Source: Catenaria anguillulae PL171 (Eukaryota; Blastocladiomycota; Blastocladiomycetes; Blastocladiales; Catenariaceae). From it: 64,000 nt of DNA. Both the position numbers and the translations under genes were made by a program. Below are positions 1 to 12,121 of the stretch, piece by piece. The first letter of the stretch is position 1. The number at the start of each line of letters is the position of its first letter. The notes beneath the pieces are model-generated. The model was not told the origin of the DNA, made no database searches, and was given only the letters and a program-made list of their open reading frames with translations. The stretch spans positions 62,001-126,000 of the forward strand of contig MCFL01000024.1 in the NCBI GenBank assembly GCA_002102555.1, written 5' to 3'.

Positions 1-1436
1 TTGGCACTTTTTCGGAGCGACTAACTCGACCTGAAACCATGCCTGGGACTACCGATGCGTGTGTCGACATGAGTGCAATGGAGAGGAGGCTGACGGCGCC
101 GTAAAAGACTTTGAGGCTGGATGGAGCCCAGTCGAGACTTGAAAGCGAGGTGTTTCTTGGAATCCAATTGACAACCAGTAGCAAGAACAGATCTCGGGCC
201 ATTTCGGCCGCAAATCCATCGGAGAGCGTGCTGAGCATACGAATACTTGCCGGCGAATTGTCGCGCTTGTGATAAATGCGAGCGGAAAGAGCTGAGGCGA
301 GAGAACTTGCTGCCAAAAAGGCCATTGTCGGAAGTGTGAATAGAGTGTGGGAAACGATCCGAGAATCGTCGTATGCGGTAGCGGCGTTGAAGAGCAGAAA
401 TGACGCCAACTGAGGAAAGGAATGGACGAGCCCTTAGTTGCGTAATATCGCACGCATGAGGGGTCAGAGGAGCACGAACCAATCTCTGCTTTGCTCTCGT
501 AGCCATCCAGCCCTGTTGGTTGTCATCAACGAACTTGAAGTCTTTCTCGGCGTGCCTTGACATTTCATGCGAAATCCACGGGCCCACAGCCGAAACCATG
601 GCCATGACCGTGATTCCCAGTGGTGGTGCTTTAGCGACATCCACTTGACTCAACCACGGGATTCCGACGATTCCAGCGGTTGCCATGGCAACTGCACCCA
701 CGGCCGATGCACCACCCAAAAACGCTTGCCGTCTTGCAGGTACCATGGCGAACATTGCGCCAACAGACGAAAAGCCGAGTACGAGGCCAACCAAGCGCAC
801 GACCAAGATGGGTGTAACTGGCGCACTTTGTGCTCGCGCAACTGCGGCTAGCGCATATGCAGAACATGATACGATGAGGGCGTGAATTGGAGATGCGAGA
901 AGTGAGAAAACGTTTGGCCTTGGGTGAAGATGGGTCGTGTCCTTGGTGACTGAGGCAGCGGACGCAGTGTGCTGAGCCTTGTGGCGGGCTACCAGATACA
1001 TGAAGCTGAAGGCGACGCATTGAGCAAGCGATTCTAGAGCCGCCAGAAACAAGGGCGACACGGGCAACAAAACTTGGCCAGACGCTGACAAGGCCGGGGT
1101 CGATTGTTCGTATTCAACATTGGGACTGCCGGGACTAGGATTCCGTTCGGGAATGTTGAGTGCGCGGTCCCAGTCAAACGAGTGTGGGGAAAGGAGGGTT
1201 CCTCGTGCAATGATGTCGGCGATGGAGGAGTGATCTGTGGCAGTCGGGCCATGTGTTTCCTGTGGGTTGGCTGAATGTGAAGGCGGCACTAGAAGGACAG
1301 CCCCGATGCACAATGCTGTCGTAGAGGCAGCGGCATAGGCAAGGCTTGTCGTGAGATGGGAACTCGAAAACCAGGATCGGCTCGCGGCACCATGACGCGA
1401 CAAGCCTCGCAGCCAGAGACCACGTCCAAGGGGCAT
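1..1436 (-). CDS. polytopic membrane protein, function unknown, 3'-truncated
   Basis: Two exons read on the minus strand: 1436-480 and 409-1, continuing past the window edge. The intron (479-410, gttcgt...ctcag, branch CTAAG) joins in phase 0 and switches to a frame that keeps giving membrane-like sequence, which supports it. The ATG at 1436 is chosen because the open frame upstream has only a TTG before an in-frame stop. The first ~40 residues are Arg/Ser-rich with few acids, possibly a mitochondrial presequence (inference). About nine hydrophobic stretches follow, for example around LVGLVLGFSSVGAMFAMV and DLFLLLVVNWI. I do not recognise the family. It is divergent from the TRIM37-like gene, with 444 bases between the starts. 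Confidence 0.6.
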
Positions 1437-1880
1437 GATCAAATGATGAAGCTGGTGGGCCAAAGTTGGACCTCGTAAATACAGTATGAGTGCCTTCAAC
1501 CAAGTATGGATGACGTGAGTGAATGCGTCAAGTCCTTGCGTGTCTCATGGCGTAGGGAAGCAACCGTCGTCCTCGTGCTGACTGTGGCCGGTAGAGGCCC
1601 AGTGCTGGGGCTGGCAGGAGGGGAGCGTTGGCCAAGGCTGGCGGCCGCTTGTCGGCGGCGGCGGCCGATGATGATTGGCTGCCTTAGCGAATAATATACT
1701 GAAATCGTTTGTTTGTGCAATCGACGACATCGATATCCCCAACACAACACACTAATAACGCTCGCCGCCGGTCGCCGCCGCTCTCCGTCTCCGACGCAGC
1801 ACACCAAGACAGCGCACGGTCCTTCGCGGCTGACCTCAGCCTGGATGAAATGACAACAAATTAATGTTCGCCTTGCCGCC
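1437..1880. promoter_or_regulatory. divergent intergenic region
   Basis: This 444-base stretch lies between two diverging starts, so it should hold both promoters. It is GC-rich around 1640-1675 (a cggcgg run). No clear TATA box or RNA gene was seen. Short open frames on both strands have no protein-like character. Confidence 0.4.
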
Positions 1881-4800
1881 ATGAGCCACCGCCCGACATC
1901 AACTGCACACCGGCATACAACCTCGCCGGCGCCTCGCCGTGCTGCTGCGACCGCAGGCGGCAGATCCGAGTCCGCACAGGTGTCCGCCTCGTCCTCATCA
2001 ACTGCTTCTCCGGCAGCCTCTCCCCACCGTCCTGGCCAACGCGGCACAGGCCCACGTCCCACAAGCCGCCTGCAGCACGACCCGGACGTTGCCCTTGCGC
2101 TGGCCATGCTCGGCAGCAGCGATTTTGCTGACTATAGCGATCTTTCGGATCTGTCCGGCCTCGACGACGATGAAGACCATCACGAAGAGGCAAGCAGCAG
2201 CACCCGAAGTGGTGACGATCCAATTCGCGCATTTCGCTCATTGTTCGATTCTGTCTTCACCGAGCATTCCAGCGGCCAGTCGCCAGGCTCTGGCTCGCTC
2301 GGTCGTCGGCTCACCGGCAACAGGTACCCTCGGACGCCTCCAGATCATCGTCAAGCGCTGGCCTTGTCCAGCCCAGAGTCTTTCGATTCGCCTCCTTCTC
2401 GCCCATTCATTGGCAGCGCCCGGGTACCACCCACTTGGCCGCAAGCCTGGCCAGGACAAAGGGACAGCGTCAACCAGCCGCCATCGCAGCAGCAAAGAAC
2501 GGCCACGGCTTCAATCGCTTCTGCTGCTTCGTCATCGCGCCCAGCGCCCGCTCGCAGCTCATTCACCTCGCGTTTGCCTCCGCCTCCAACTGGCGCCCAA
2601 GAATCCAACGACTCGGCTGAGCGAGCACTCTACCATGACCTCATGGCTCCATACGAAGTGTCTGCAACCGACCCCAGTATCGCAGAGCCCATCCGGTCTT
2701 CCATCCCACTTCCCAGCGACGACTCGGCCCCATTCTCTCGCCGCATGAACCAATCCCAGGCGATTCGCGCACGTGCCAGCGACTTGCTCGCTCGAATCGA
2801 GCGCCAAATGTCCAACGACGACCGTCCGACAACCCCGCCAAACGAACCCAACGCTACCAGCCAGTCGCCCGCGATACCCGCATCGCGGGCGCCAATCCGC
2901 TCCTTGTCCAGCATTGCTGCACCAACGTCCACATCCACATCCACCTCGTCATCGGGATCTGCCTCCTTTTCCACTTTGCGAGCATGGACACGGCCTGCAG
3001 CGCTGACCACGCCAACGCTCCGCCGGCCCGCGAGCGCCGTTGACCTTCGTACTTCCGTGGACCGCTCCAGCGTTTCTGCCACAAGTCGCATGGCCAGCCA
3101 CAACCAAGCACTTCGCGACCTCACCTCGCGCATGCGTGCGGCACGCATGCCGTCCGAACAGCGACAATCACGACCCACCGCTGCCAATACTGTCACTCGT
3201 CCGGCAGGTTCTGCGCAGCCACCTCCCTCTTCCTCGCAATCAACCACACCCGCGTCCACAACGCAAACCACACCGGATCTCAGCTACCCGTCTCGCTCGC
3301 GTGTTGCCGCGGCAACATCTGTTGCGTCCAGTCGCACGTCGTCGCCGATGCGTACGCTCGAACGCCTCTTGTTTCCGCCCAGAGGCGACAATGGTCATCA
3401 GCACACGCTCGAGCAGATTGAGGTGCAAGAGTTGGGCGAGCGTTCAGGCTCGCCGCCCAATGTGGCACCCGAGGTCGAGGCGGAACCAGAGTCAGAATCG
3501 CCACCGCGTGAGGATGTTGCGGGTGTTGAAGAGCTGCTAAAGTGCATGATTTGCTGGGGACACTTGGAGCGGGCCGTTTTGTGTCCGAGTTGTTCAAAGA
3601 TGGCGTGTTCAAGCTGTCTCGTTGTACGTTCTTGTTTTCTCTCGTTTTGGGTTCTGTCGCTGAAGTTCTCTGCTGACCAACGACCACGTGCCCGCCCATA
3701 GCGCTGGATCACGGACGAAAAACCCGAGTGCCCGCACTGCCGCTCACAACTTCGCACCTCTCAGCTCGTGCAATGCCGCTTTGTCGACGACCTCCAAGCC
3801 CAACTCAAATCGCTCGCCACAAAAGCATCCACGTCGTCCACATCCCCAACCTCGAAATCCAAACAGTCATCCGCCACTTCATCTGAAATATGCCCCAAAC
3901 ACAATGCTTACCTGTATTACTACTGTGCCACCTGCTCGGACCCTGTATGCTCGGACTGCGCCATGTTCTCTGCCGACCACCGCGGCCACGAGTTTGTGCA
4001 CCTCGAAAAGGTGTACACGGAGCACATGGAGCGATTGCAAGCGGCCACCAATCAGGTCGCTGCGCGTGTGCAAGAGTACAATGAGGCGCTCGAACAGGTT
4101 GCGGAGCGGGCGGCTGGAGTGCAGGCAGCAAGAACAAAGGCGCAAGATGAGGTCCGGCAAGTGGTGATGGACGCGTTGGGGGCTCTCAATCAGCAGGTTG
4201 AGAGGCACGAGCTGTCATTGTCGGGTCCGTTCATGCGTCCCTTTATTTTTCTCAACCAGTGTTGCCCTCAGACTGATTGACGCTCCTGTATGCTTGAGTA
4301 TTCAGGTGAGAAATCCAATTTGGAACAAACAATTGCATCCCTGGAATCGGCCGCAGCCTCAGTCATGTCGACTGTCCGCTCTCTGTCGCACGCCGACCTC
4401 GTCCGCCAATCCCCATCGCTCATCTCCAAACTCGTCTCGTCGCGCGTGTCCGCGCCCTCGCCCACTCGTGTCCCATCTGCCATTGACGACTTTGACAACC
4501 CGCTTGTCCCGCCGTTTGCCTCGCACACAATCACCATCCCGGACTTTGACACGTACGCCTCGACGGGTCAAGTTTACTACAGCCAAGCATTTACTGCCGG
4601 TGGGCTCACGTGGCGCCTCAAGGTGTATCCAAAGGGCAACGCACGGGCCAGGGGGCAGTACTTGTCCATGTTTGTTGAGCTCGTGGACGGGCTGGCTGCT
4701 GGCGAGTCGGTCGAGTACCAATACAAGGTCGAAGTGATTGGCAGCGCTCACGTGCCGACGGCCACGGTGGCGAGGACACCGCCCAGACTACCGCCCGTCG

Positions 4801-5831
4801 CAGACGTGTCAATGACAAGCGATAGCGCGGTCGCCTTGAACGAAGGTACAGACGTAGAGCGCGCGTCGCCGCCGGCCGGTGCGTCCCGCGCATCGTCGGC
4901 GCCTGTTTCGGATCCGGCAACGCCACCGTTGCCTGACGCGGGCACGGACACGAATCACATTGCGACGCTAGCTGCACAGGCCATTCAACACCTCGAGCAA
5001 GCATTCCGGATCCCGCAAGACTCGCCCTCGCCCTCGCCTTCCCCCGCTCGTGCTTCTTTGCCGTCCACCCCACTCCTCACGAGCCCACAACCAACCGCTA
5101 CAACTGCTGGCACCAGAACGTCTTGCATTGTGCGTGAATTCACCAGCACCTTTAGCAACGGCGAATGCTGGGGATACAACCGGTTCTATCCGTTGGACCG
5201 GCTCGCGCGTGACGTGCTTGGCGGCCGCGAAAGCGGCCACACGACGCTCACGATCCGGTTTCACGTTCGCCCATGGACGTATGCGCGGCGTGCGCTCGAT
5301 TTGGAGCGGTGGGCTGCCAGGCTGGCGAGCGAAAAGGAGAGGCTCGAGGCAAGTTTGGCGGCGGGTTCAGGGAAACCACGGTCCGAGGTTGGCACAAGTG
5401 CTGGCGGTAAGCTGGAGGCTGCGAGACGCGCGGCGGCGGTCTTGTTGAACACGTTGGAGGTGGAGCAGGAGGGGCAGGGTGACGAGACGAGTGGTTGCGA
5501 GGAAGAGGAAGAGGATCGCGGCGTGGACGAGGTGAGTGAGAGCGAAAGTGAAGCTGCGGAACACGAGGACGGTGAGGTGACGCACGATGCCGCGTCGGAT
5601 CAGAATGAGTTGGCGCTGGAGTCTGAATCGGAGTCTGAGTCGTCGTCTGACGAAGAAGAAGGCGAGGATTACCAATCGGATCTTGATCCAGAAGAGGTGC
5701 TCCCTGGTGACTCGCTATTGTTGCCGAGGAGCCGGTCGTTTCCCGACTCTGTGATGTCCACTGGGTCTGAGGGCGAGGTGGTCTTGCCGGGCGTGTGGCC
5801 GCGATCATCGACCTCCCATGGGTGGCATTAA
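1881..5831 (+). CDS. TRIM37: TRIM37-like E3 ubiquitin ligase (RING, B-box, coiled coil, MATH)
   Basis: Exons 1881-3623, 3702-4224 and 4306-5831 give 1263 residues; both introns (78 and 81 bases) join in phase. Residues 1-550 are a Ser/Pro/Arg-rich, probably disordered extension. The RING (about 555-597) starts CMIC, contains CPSC and ends CPHC, and is split by intron 1. The B-box (about 644-680) shows CPKH, CATC, CSDC and a DHRGHEF end. A helical coiled coil follows. The MATH/TRAF domain begins near residue 820 and resumes near 1029 (WGYNRFYPLDRL), interrupted by about 125 low-complexity residues. The tail, about 1130-1230, is very acidic. RING-B-box-coiled coil-MATH is the TRIM37 order; in animals that ligase acts at centrosomes and on peroxisomes. 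Exact orthology is inferred. Confidence 0.82.
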
Positions 5832-6033
5832 CTTCCTTGCCTGGAGATTTTGTTGATTGTATCCCGATTCAAGTATCCCCCACTGCTGTGCTGTTGTTTG
5901 TTGTTCCGCTGTACATATCTTTGTTATTTCCCAGACCACAATCATACACATGAATATACACATCCAGATCTGATCCTTTACAGGACGGTGCCCCAGCAGG
6001 TCCTTATTGACGCAGCAACACTGTTACGACGAT

Positions 6034-9000
6034 TTACAACAGCTGACTGGGCTTCTTGCCCAGAATGCGATCGAGGTTGAAGGCACAGGAAATGAGGGCA
6101 ATCTATGGTCGGCACGATAGGTTTAGCATTGAATGTATGAGAAGAAAACCGAGCCCCGTACATGGGTAAAGGCTTGCGGAAAGTTTCCGACCAACTCGCC
6201 CGCATCGGAAACTTCCTCCGAGTACAAATCGAGGTGGTTCGCATACGAGAGCATTTGCTCGAATGCGTAAAGTGCGCGCGGCTGGTATTTGTTCTGAGGA
6301 CCCGTCGATCAGGGTCAGTGGGGAAATCTGCAGCAATGACCACACAGTGACGGACGAGGTCGTGGACAACGCACAATGTACATGCCCGCTCGCGCCAAGT
6401 TCTCGCACAACCAAAACCCGCACATGGTAAAGCTACCTTCGCCCGTGCCAACGCCATCGTCCGTGCCAAGCGATAGGTATCGATATACTAGGCCACTGCA
6501 TGTGAATGGCCACATGCAACGAGTGAATCGTCAGGCCATTGGAAGCACACTCACATGGCGGCGGTAGAGTGCGAGACGGAGCACGACGTACTTGCTCGTC
6601 AGCCCACCCAACTCGGGCGGCTTGAGAATCGCTGCAATCGTGGAGAGCAACCTCGGATCCGTCGGCGAAATAAAGAAAACCAACGGCATGATGAGAACGG
6701 ACGCATCCAACACGTCGCTCTCATAGGCCTGTGTACACGTCCCACAACATTGTGTCAGCCGCAAAACTCGCGACCTCTCTCAACCAGCAATCAAAGGACG
6801 TATGTACCTGTTTGAAACACTGCCTGTCCTTGTCCCAACCCTTGTCCATCACCTCCAAGTAAATGGTGTCCCTCGTTTCCAACCACTTTGCGCGATCAGG
6901 GCAGGGGAACGTGCGTTTTTCGGCGAGCCGCAGGCCGCGGTCAACCGCGACCCAGCACATGACTTTGCTGTACACAAAGTGCATGGGCTTGCCTCGAACT
7001 TCAAAAATGCTCATGTCGACTTGGTCCCTATGACGTATCGTGCGAAGAGGTGGAGTTAAATCGGTTGTTTGACAGCCGGTAGTTGAAACCCGGACGAGAC
7101 AAGCCGGTGCATGAAGAGTGAGACGGTGGAGAACTTGATACTCAAAGAATGAACAAGTGTACCATGCGCTGACAACGTAGTTGACAAGCGACTGGCATAC
7201 TATAGCGAGGAAACTGCTAAGTTAGGAGGGATCCTTTGGCGGGAGCAGTTGTGGGGTATACATACCACACCACATATCGTATCCAACGGGCGATGAATAC
7301 TTGTTCTACACAAGTGGGAATCGGATCGGGGTTACAGCTTCGAAGAAAAGAACGAAACTTGAGAACGGACCATGAGGTAAACCGTATCCAATAACGCTAC
7401 AATAAGTACCGACCAAAATCGAGTCAGATCCCGTCTGAAGAAAACTCTGCGCAAGCGTAGGTTAAGCGACAGCGAACCTCCATAGATGTCCAGCTGCAAT
7501 TGCGTCGATGCCGCGTTCCCGATCCTTACGGGCTTGGATCCACGGTACCCATGCAAATGCGCCAGCTCGAGCTCGGGAATGTTGCGATTTGCTTCGATTG
7601 TGTACATGACATTGAGTGATCCGTCGGGATTCTGTCGAGATTTGAGTCAGAGCTTAGGTGATTGGAAACATGACGGCAATTGACAGTCGTACTCGGTCGC
7701 GAGCAACGAGCTCAATGAATCGCATGAAGGACCTTGCCTCGGAAATTAGGCCCAAGCGAATGAATGCGTATATAACAAACGACGAGTCGCGCAGCCAAAC
7801 TACACACCAACTGTCATGGTTAGCAAGCATGCGATCCAGTGTGAGTACAAGAAGCAACATGCATACCCCAGCGGTAATCCCATGTTCGTCCTCCCCCCAC
7901 CTCTTCGGGCAACGAAAAGGTCGGTGCCGCGATCACAGCCCCCGTCGGCTGGTAGGTCAACAGCTTGAGCGTGAGAGCACTCCGCTGGACAGTTTCTCGC
8001 CACCTTCCATCCTATTATTGCGCAATTGTGAGCCAGCGGAGTCGTCCAAACTCGGTGATCTTGGTCAAAGGCGTACATAGGTACACTGTCCAATCCACTG
8101 GTTCCAGTACCTCAACGTGCTGCGCAACAGGCTTTGTACCAACGCCACCGTCAACGGCGGATCCAACTCCGAGTCCCCGCCAATCGTCGACATGGGTGTA
8201 TTCAGCGTGCCCGGAAACCTTTGCGACGTGGGCAAACCGCACACGCTTGGGAATGTCATGGACGATGCTTGCTGCGGGGTAGAGTTGAGCGCGCTCCCCA
8301 GTGGCGGTGGCGAATCGGCCGACGACGAGGAAGCGGACCCGCTTGGCGGGTCGGATTGCGTTGGAGGCATTGGTGTTGCATCGTCTCCGCGTGTAACAAA
8401 TGTTGAAACAGCTTGACCGGCGAGGAAAAAATCAGATGGAGCAGGCTGCAGCGAGTTTGAGGGGCGATGGATGCCGCGTGGGCAAATCGGACGCAGCTCT
8501 GGCGTCCCCGGCTCGCTCGACGCAAGCATACCATGTGGGTCCATCGGAAACCGATTGACACGAAGCCTGGCCGGTGTCTCGGATGAGCCCGATGCGTGAG
8601 TCTTGCGAGCCGACGAACCACGGTCCGCCACATTTCCCACACCGGACATGACGGGTGACAACCTTTGCCCCACCGGCGGACTCGATGTCGATGCCGCACG
8701 ATGCTCGCTCACGACGATACTCGGCTGCGGTGGTCGTTCCCTCAATACAAACCACACCTGCTGCCCCTCATTTAACCTAAACCTCGCTTTCACGCCCGCG
8801 CCCCGATACTTTTCGTCGTTCAGGATCTCCCACTGAATCTTTGGCAACGGCATCCGACATCCCGTTTCGGTACACGCCTCGTACGCCACGTAGCGCAAAT
8901 CCAGGTTCAAATCGTCAAGGCTGTTGAAAACGACCGTCGGATTGTACGAAGCGTCGAGCGCAGCATGGTCGCGACTTGCGGCCGCCACACGCTCGGCCGG

Positions 9001-10048
9001 CAAGATGTGAGTCTCGTGTCCCGCTAGTGCATAGCCGAATGCCGGCTGTACGACAACATCAAATTCGACGCAGCCACGGACACATTCGACCACGCGAATC
9101 AGCCACGGGTACAGGGGTTTGGACGTGGCGCTCACGAGCGGCGTCGCGTACCAGTTGGCTCCTGGGCGAGGGGTTGGAATGTGACTCGATAGGTCGGGAT
9201 CCTTGTTCGCCGTGTCTGGCACGTGGAAGAAGTCGGTGACTTGCGAGGCCGAGTTTTCGGCGAGAAACCGCGTCACGAGCACGTTCGAGTTGGGCAGGTA
9301 TTGCTGGCGATGCGACGTGGCCTGGGTCGGGTGGATTTGGTAGTAGCCGCCTTTTTCGTGATCGAGGAGGCGACAGAAGACTGAGGGAGTGTCAAACTGT
9401 GCATGCAAGTCGGCCGACCAACGTTAGTGAAAAGGCATGGTGGATCAAACACAATGAACAGATGCAGGAAGACGTATGTACTTTGGGAAAGCAGAGAAAG
9501 TCGATGGATGCGTCTGTTGCGACCAATGCCGCCGTGCGCATGTTGCCAATAAGTCCGTAGTTTTCTGTCGAAATGTGCCAGTGAGATCGAGCACCAATGA
9601 GACACGACCGTCAAATCGTACCGATCGGCAGGTATCCCCTGGTCGGCGTACTTTCAGCCTCTGCCTTGCCCTCGCCGCCGTGACTATCTGCTGCGACGCC
9701 CAACGATTTCAAGCACTTTACGTGCCCCTGGACTTGATTGGCCACCCGTTGCCGATGAATGGTCGCCTCGCCGCCCCAGTCGTCTTCGCTTGCGTGGTCG
9801 TCGGATTCGTCGGACGAAAAAGGAGCCGACGTGGGACGGACCTCGCTCAAATGCATGTTAGCAAGCTTTGGGTGCGCAGATGACGGGCATTCGTGGGCAT
9901 GTGGAAAGTTCGCGGGCGCCCGCGAATCCTCCGCCGGATCGGACTCGGTCGAACCATGTGCGTGTTCCTTTGTGTCGTCATGACTCGCGGGATCAGCCTC
10001 GGGTAGGATCTTGATGATGGACTTTGCCACAGATGTGGACGATAGCAT
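6034..10048 (-). CDS. glycoside hydrolase family 15 protein (glucoamylase/trehalase-like)
   Basis: Fourteen exons join in phase: 10048-9622, 9564-9482, 9396-8077, 8011-7867, 7799-7693, 7631-7478, 7396-7371, 7305-7266, 7199-7163, 7027-6808, 6728-6592, 6495-6375, 6293-6162, 6102-6034, giving 1005 residues. GH15 landmarks appear in order: [13 protein letters not shown], the [12 protein letters not shown] region, [36 protein letters not shown] (likely catalytic acid Glu789) and [19 protein letters not shown] (likely base Glu965/966). It resembles the bacterial-type GH15 lineage that covers alpha-glucosidases and trehalases more than secreted Aspergillus glucoamylase. No signal peptide is seen, so it is probably intracellular. 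Oddities: an extra ~140-residue acidic N-terminus and a ~170-residue Ser/Pro-rich insertion between the N-terminal beta domain and the catalytic barrel. The substrate cannot be settled from sequence. Confidence 0.85.
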
Positions 10049-10327
10049 GGTGAAGGGCGTGGATGGGGCGTATGGGTTTCGTTGGACGAGCGAATGCCGG
10101 GAGGATTGGCACAGTGGGATAGAGACGCGATGTCGTGCAGTATGGGTGCGTCCTGAGGGCGATTGGGTGACGGAATGCTCGAGGTCTCGAGTGCCTGAAA
10201 ACTATAAATGTATCATCGCGCTTTTGCTGTTCAAGTCAACGTTTAGATCAGAGGTCCAGGATTTGAATAGTGCCCATCATGTCTCACCCGCCAAACATCT
10301 TGATCAATACCATATTGATATACTTGT

Positions 10328-11794
10328 TCAACACGTTCGATGCACACACAAAAGAAACAGCTCACAGGAGGTCTGCGCCTTGTCGTCCCCGATCTCAATG
10401 CGCTCAATCATGTCCCTGACCTCAATCGACACCGCCACAGCTACCACCCAATCCTCTTTTGCCAACACAAGCGACCCGCCCATCCTGAAAAAGGGATCGT
10501 CTTTGACCGCCAGCCTGGCCAAGAAAAAATGCACCCACACGGCCATCTCGCAGTACTCCAATGCTTGCTCGGTTTTGGGAAGTATCACGCCGAGGTGCGA
10601 AACTAGCCGGTCACGTACGTGGGCGAAAACACGCCGCGATTGCACGTGCAAGAGCATCACATAGGTGGTGAGCGCCGTTAAATCGGCCGTAACGTGTGCG
10701 CGGAGGTGTGTGAGCGATTGAATCAAGGACATGGCGGGTCGGTGCAATGAGGATGATGATGACTGCATGTGGTTGACCTTGCTTTTCTTGGCTCCTTTGG
10801 GCAATCTGGCATTGGTCTTGGTCGTCGCTTGGTGCTGCCGCTGACTTGCTCCTTGATCCGACCCGGGCTCGTCCTGTCGTGCATCGCGGCCACCGCAGCG
10901 GATGCGGTCGGCCACGGCATCTTCCCACTCGCGAGTCGTTTTCGCAAGATTGTCCAATGAGCCGAAAGGCAACCGGCATCAACATGGCACGCGTCTTCCA
11001 CAAGCCCGCTCCCCGCAAATTGCTGGAGCCTTTCCTCACATACAAGCGCTTGGGACTGATGTGAGGCGGGAGCCCTGAGCGAGCCTCGTTGCCGCTTCCT
11101 CGCATTTCCCGGTGAAAGTTGTGATGCATGCGCCGCAGGTCGGTCGCGTCGTCGCCGAGCACGATGGTGTCCCCTTTGCACGCCTCGGTACAATTGCTTG
11201 GCTTGCGGCCACAACCTGTTCAAATACACAAATAAAGTGCCAATGTCCGTCGTTGCTGCGCTGCCCAGCAGCATCGTGCGCGGGAACGCGGCCCGATGCA
11301 AACCATTCTGCGCAAGCACGGGCGCGAAGCGATGGTGCAACATGCCCAGTCAATGACGCGAGACGGGACGGTGACGGACGGGTTGCTTTTGGTGGTAATA
11401 AACAGAGCGAGGTGCGCAAACTGGTGCGACGTCAGCAGCGCGGGCGGCGGCGCAGGGACGTCCTAGAAAGTGAAAGTGCTGCCAACGTTGGCGGCTTTGA
11501 GCTCATCTGCACGATTGTCAGGCTTGGTATAAATAGGAGCGGCAACGGGAGCAGCCTTAAGAGCTTTGCCCTTGAGTCGTCCAGGTGGTTGCGGGGCCCG
11601 GGCTGTCGGATCTGTTGCTGCAAGTGAATACCCGACGGAGATGGCCTGGCGCCGAGGCACGACGCGAGACGCTCCGTGTTGGCTTTGTCACGCTTGAAGC
11701 TGGCAAACAGTTCGGCCGGCAACGTGGCCATGAGTGTTGGCGATGACAAGGTGGGCGTGGAAGCATTGCTCAAAGTCTTTTCATGTGGATCCAT
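10328..11794 (-). CDS. unrecognised protein-coding gene, frame-disrupted or poorly resolved
   Basis: Coding signal runs through this stretch in changing frames. A first exon, 11794-11513 (starts MDPHEKTL), can splice in phase to an exon from 11462 (starts DVPAPPPALLTS) through a ~50-base intron. Further parts are read near 11330-11220 (TLFVYLNRLWPQAKQLYR), 11215-11050 (DTIVLGDDATDLRRM) and 10960-10328 (TTREWEDAVADRI, then a helical region). Joining the middle parts needs single-base changes, one beside the aaagggg run near 11179. The C-terminal ~150 residues look helical and mildly hydrophobic. I do not recognise the family. Boundaries are approximate and the true stop may differ. Confidence 0.4.
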
Positions 11795-12121
11795 TGTGTG
11801 GCCGTGCAGAAAGCCGTGCAAGACAACATATCTATCATTACAAGTGTGAGGCATTCAGAAACATGAGCGACTATGATCAGTGATCAGTCCTCAACTCCTG
11901 ATCGCCAACTTTCATTCTTTTGCGTTCGATTTGCAATTGTAAAAGTCATGGACGCAAATGCAGCCAACCAGCAGGGCATATGAATGGATTGACCCAGCGC
12001 AATCACCACGGACAGCTCGATACCATCGATCCCGCCTCATTGCCGCTCGCATACCCGCCGGCTATAACAACGCCCGGTGATCACGACCCATCCAGCCCTC
12101 ATTGATCCGCCTCCGGTCACT
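11795..12121. promoter_or_regulatory. divergent intergenic region
   Basis: This 327-base region separates the unrecognised minus-strand gene from the CEP70-like gene and presumably carries both promoters. An inverted tgatcagtgatca motif lies near 11875-11886. No other feature was seen. Confidence 0.35.
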
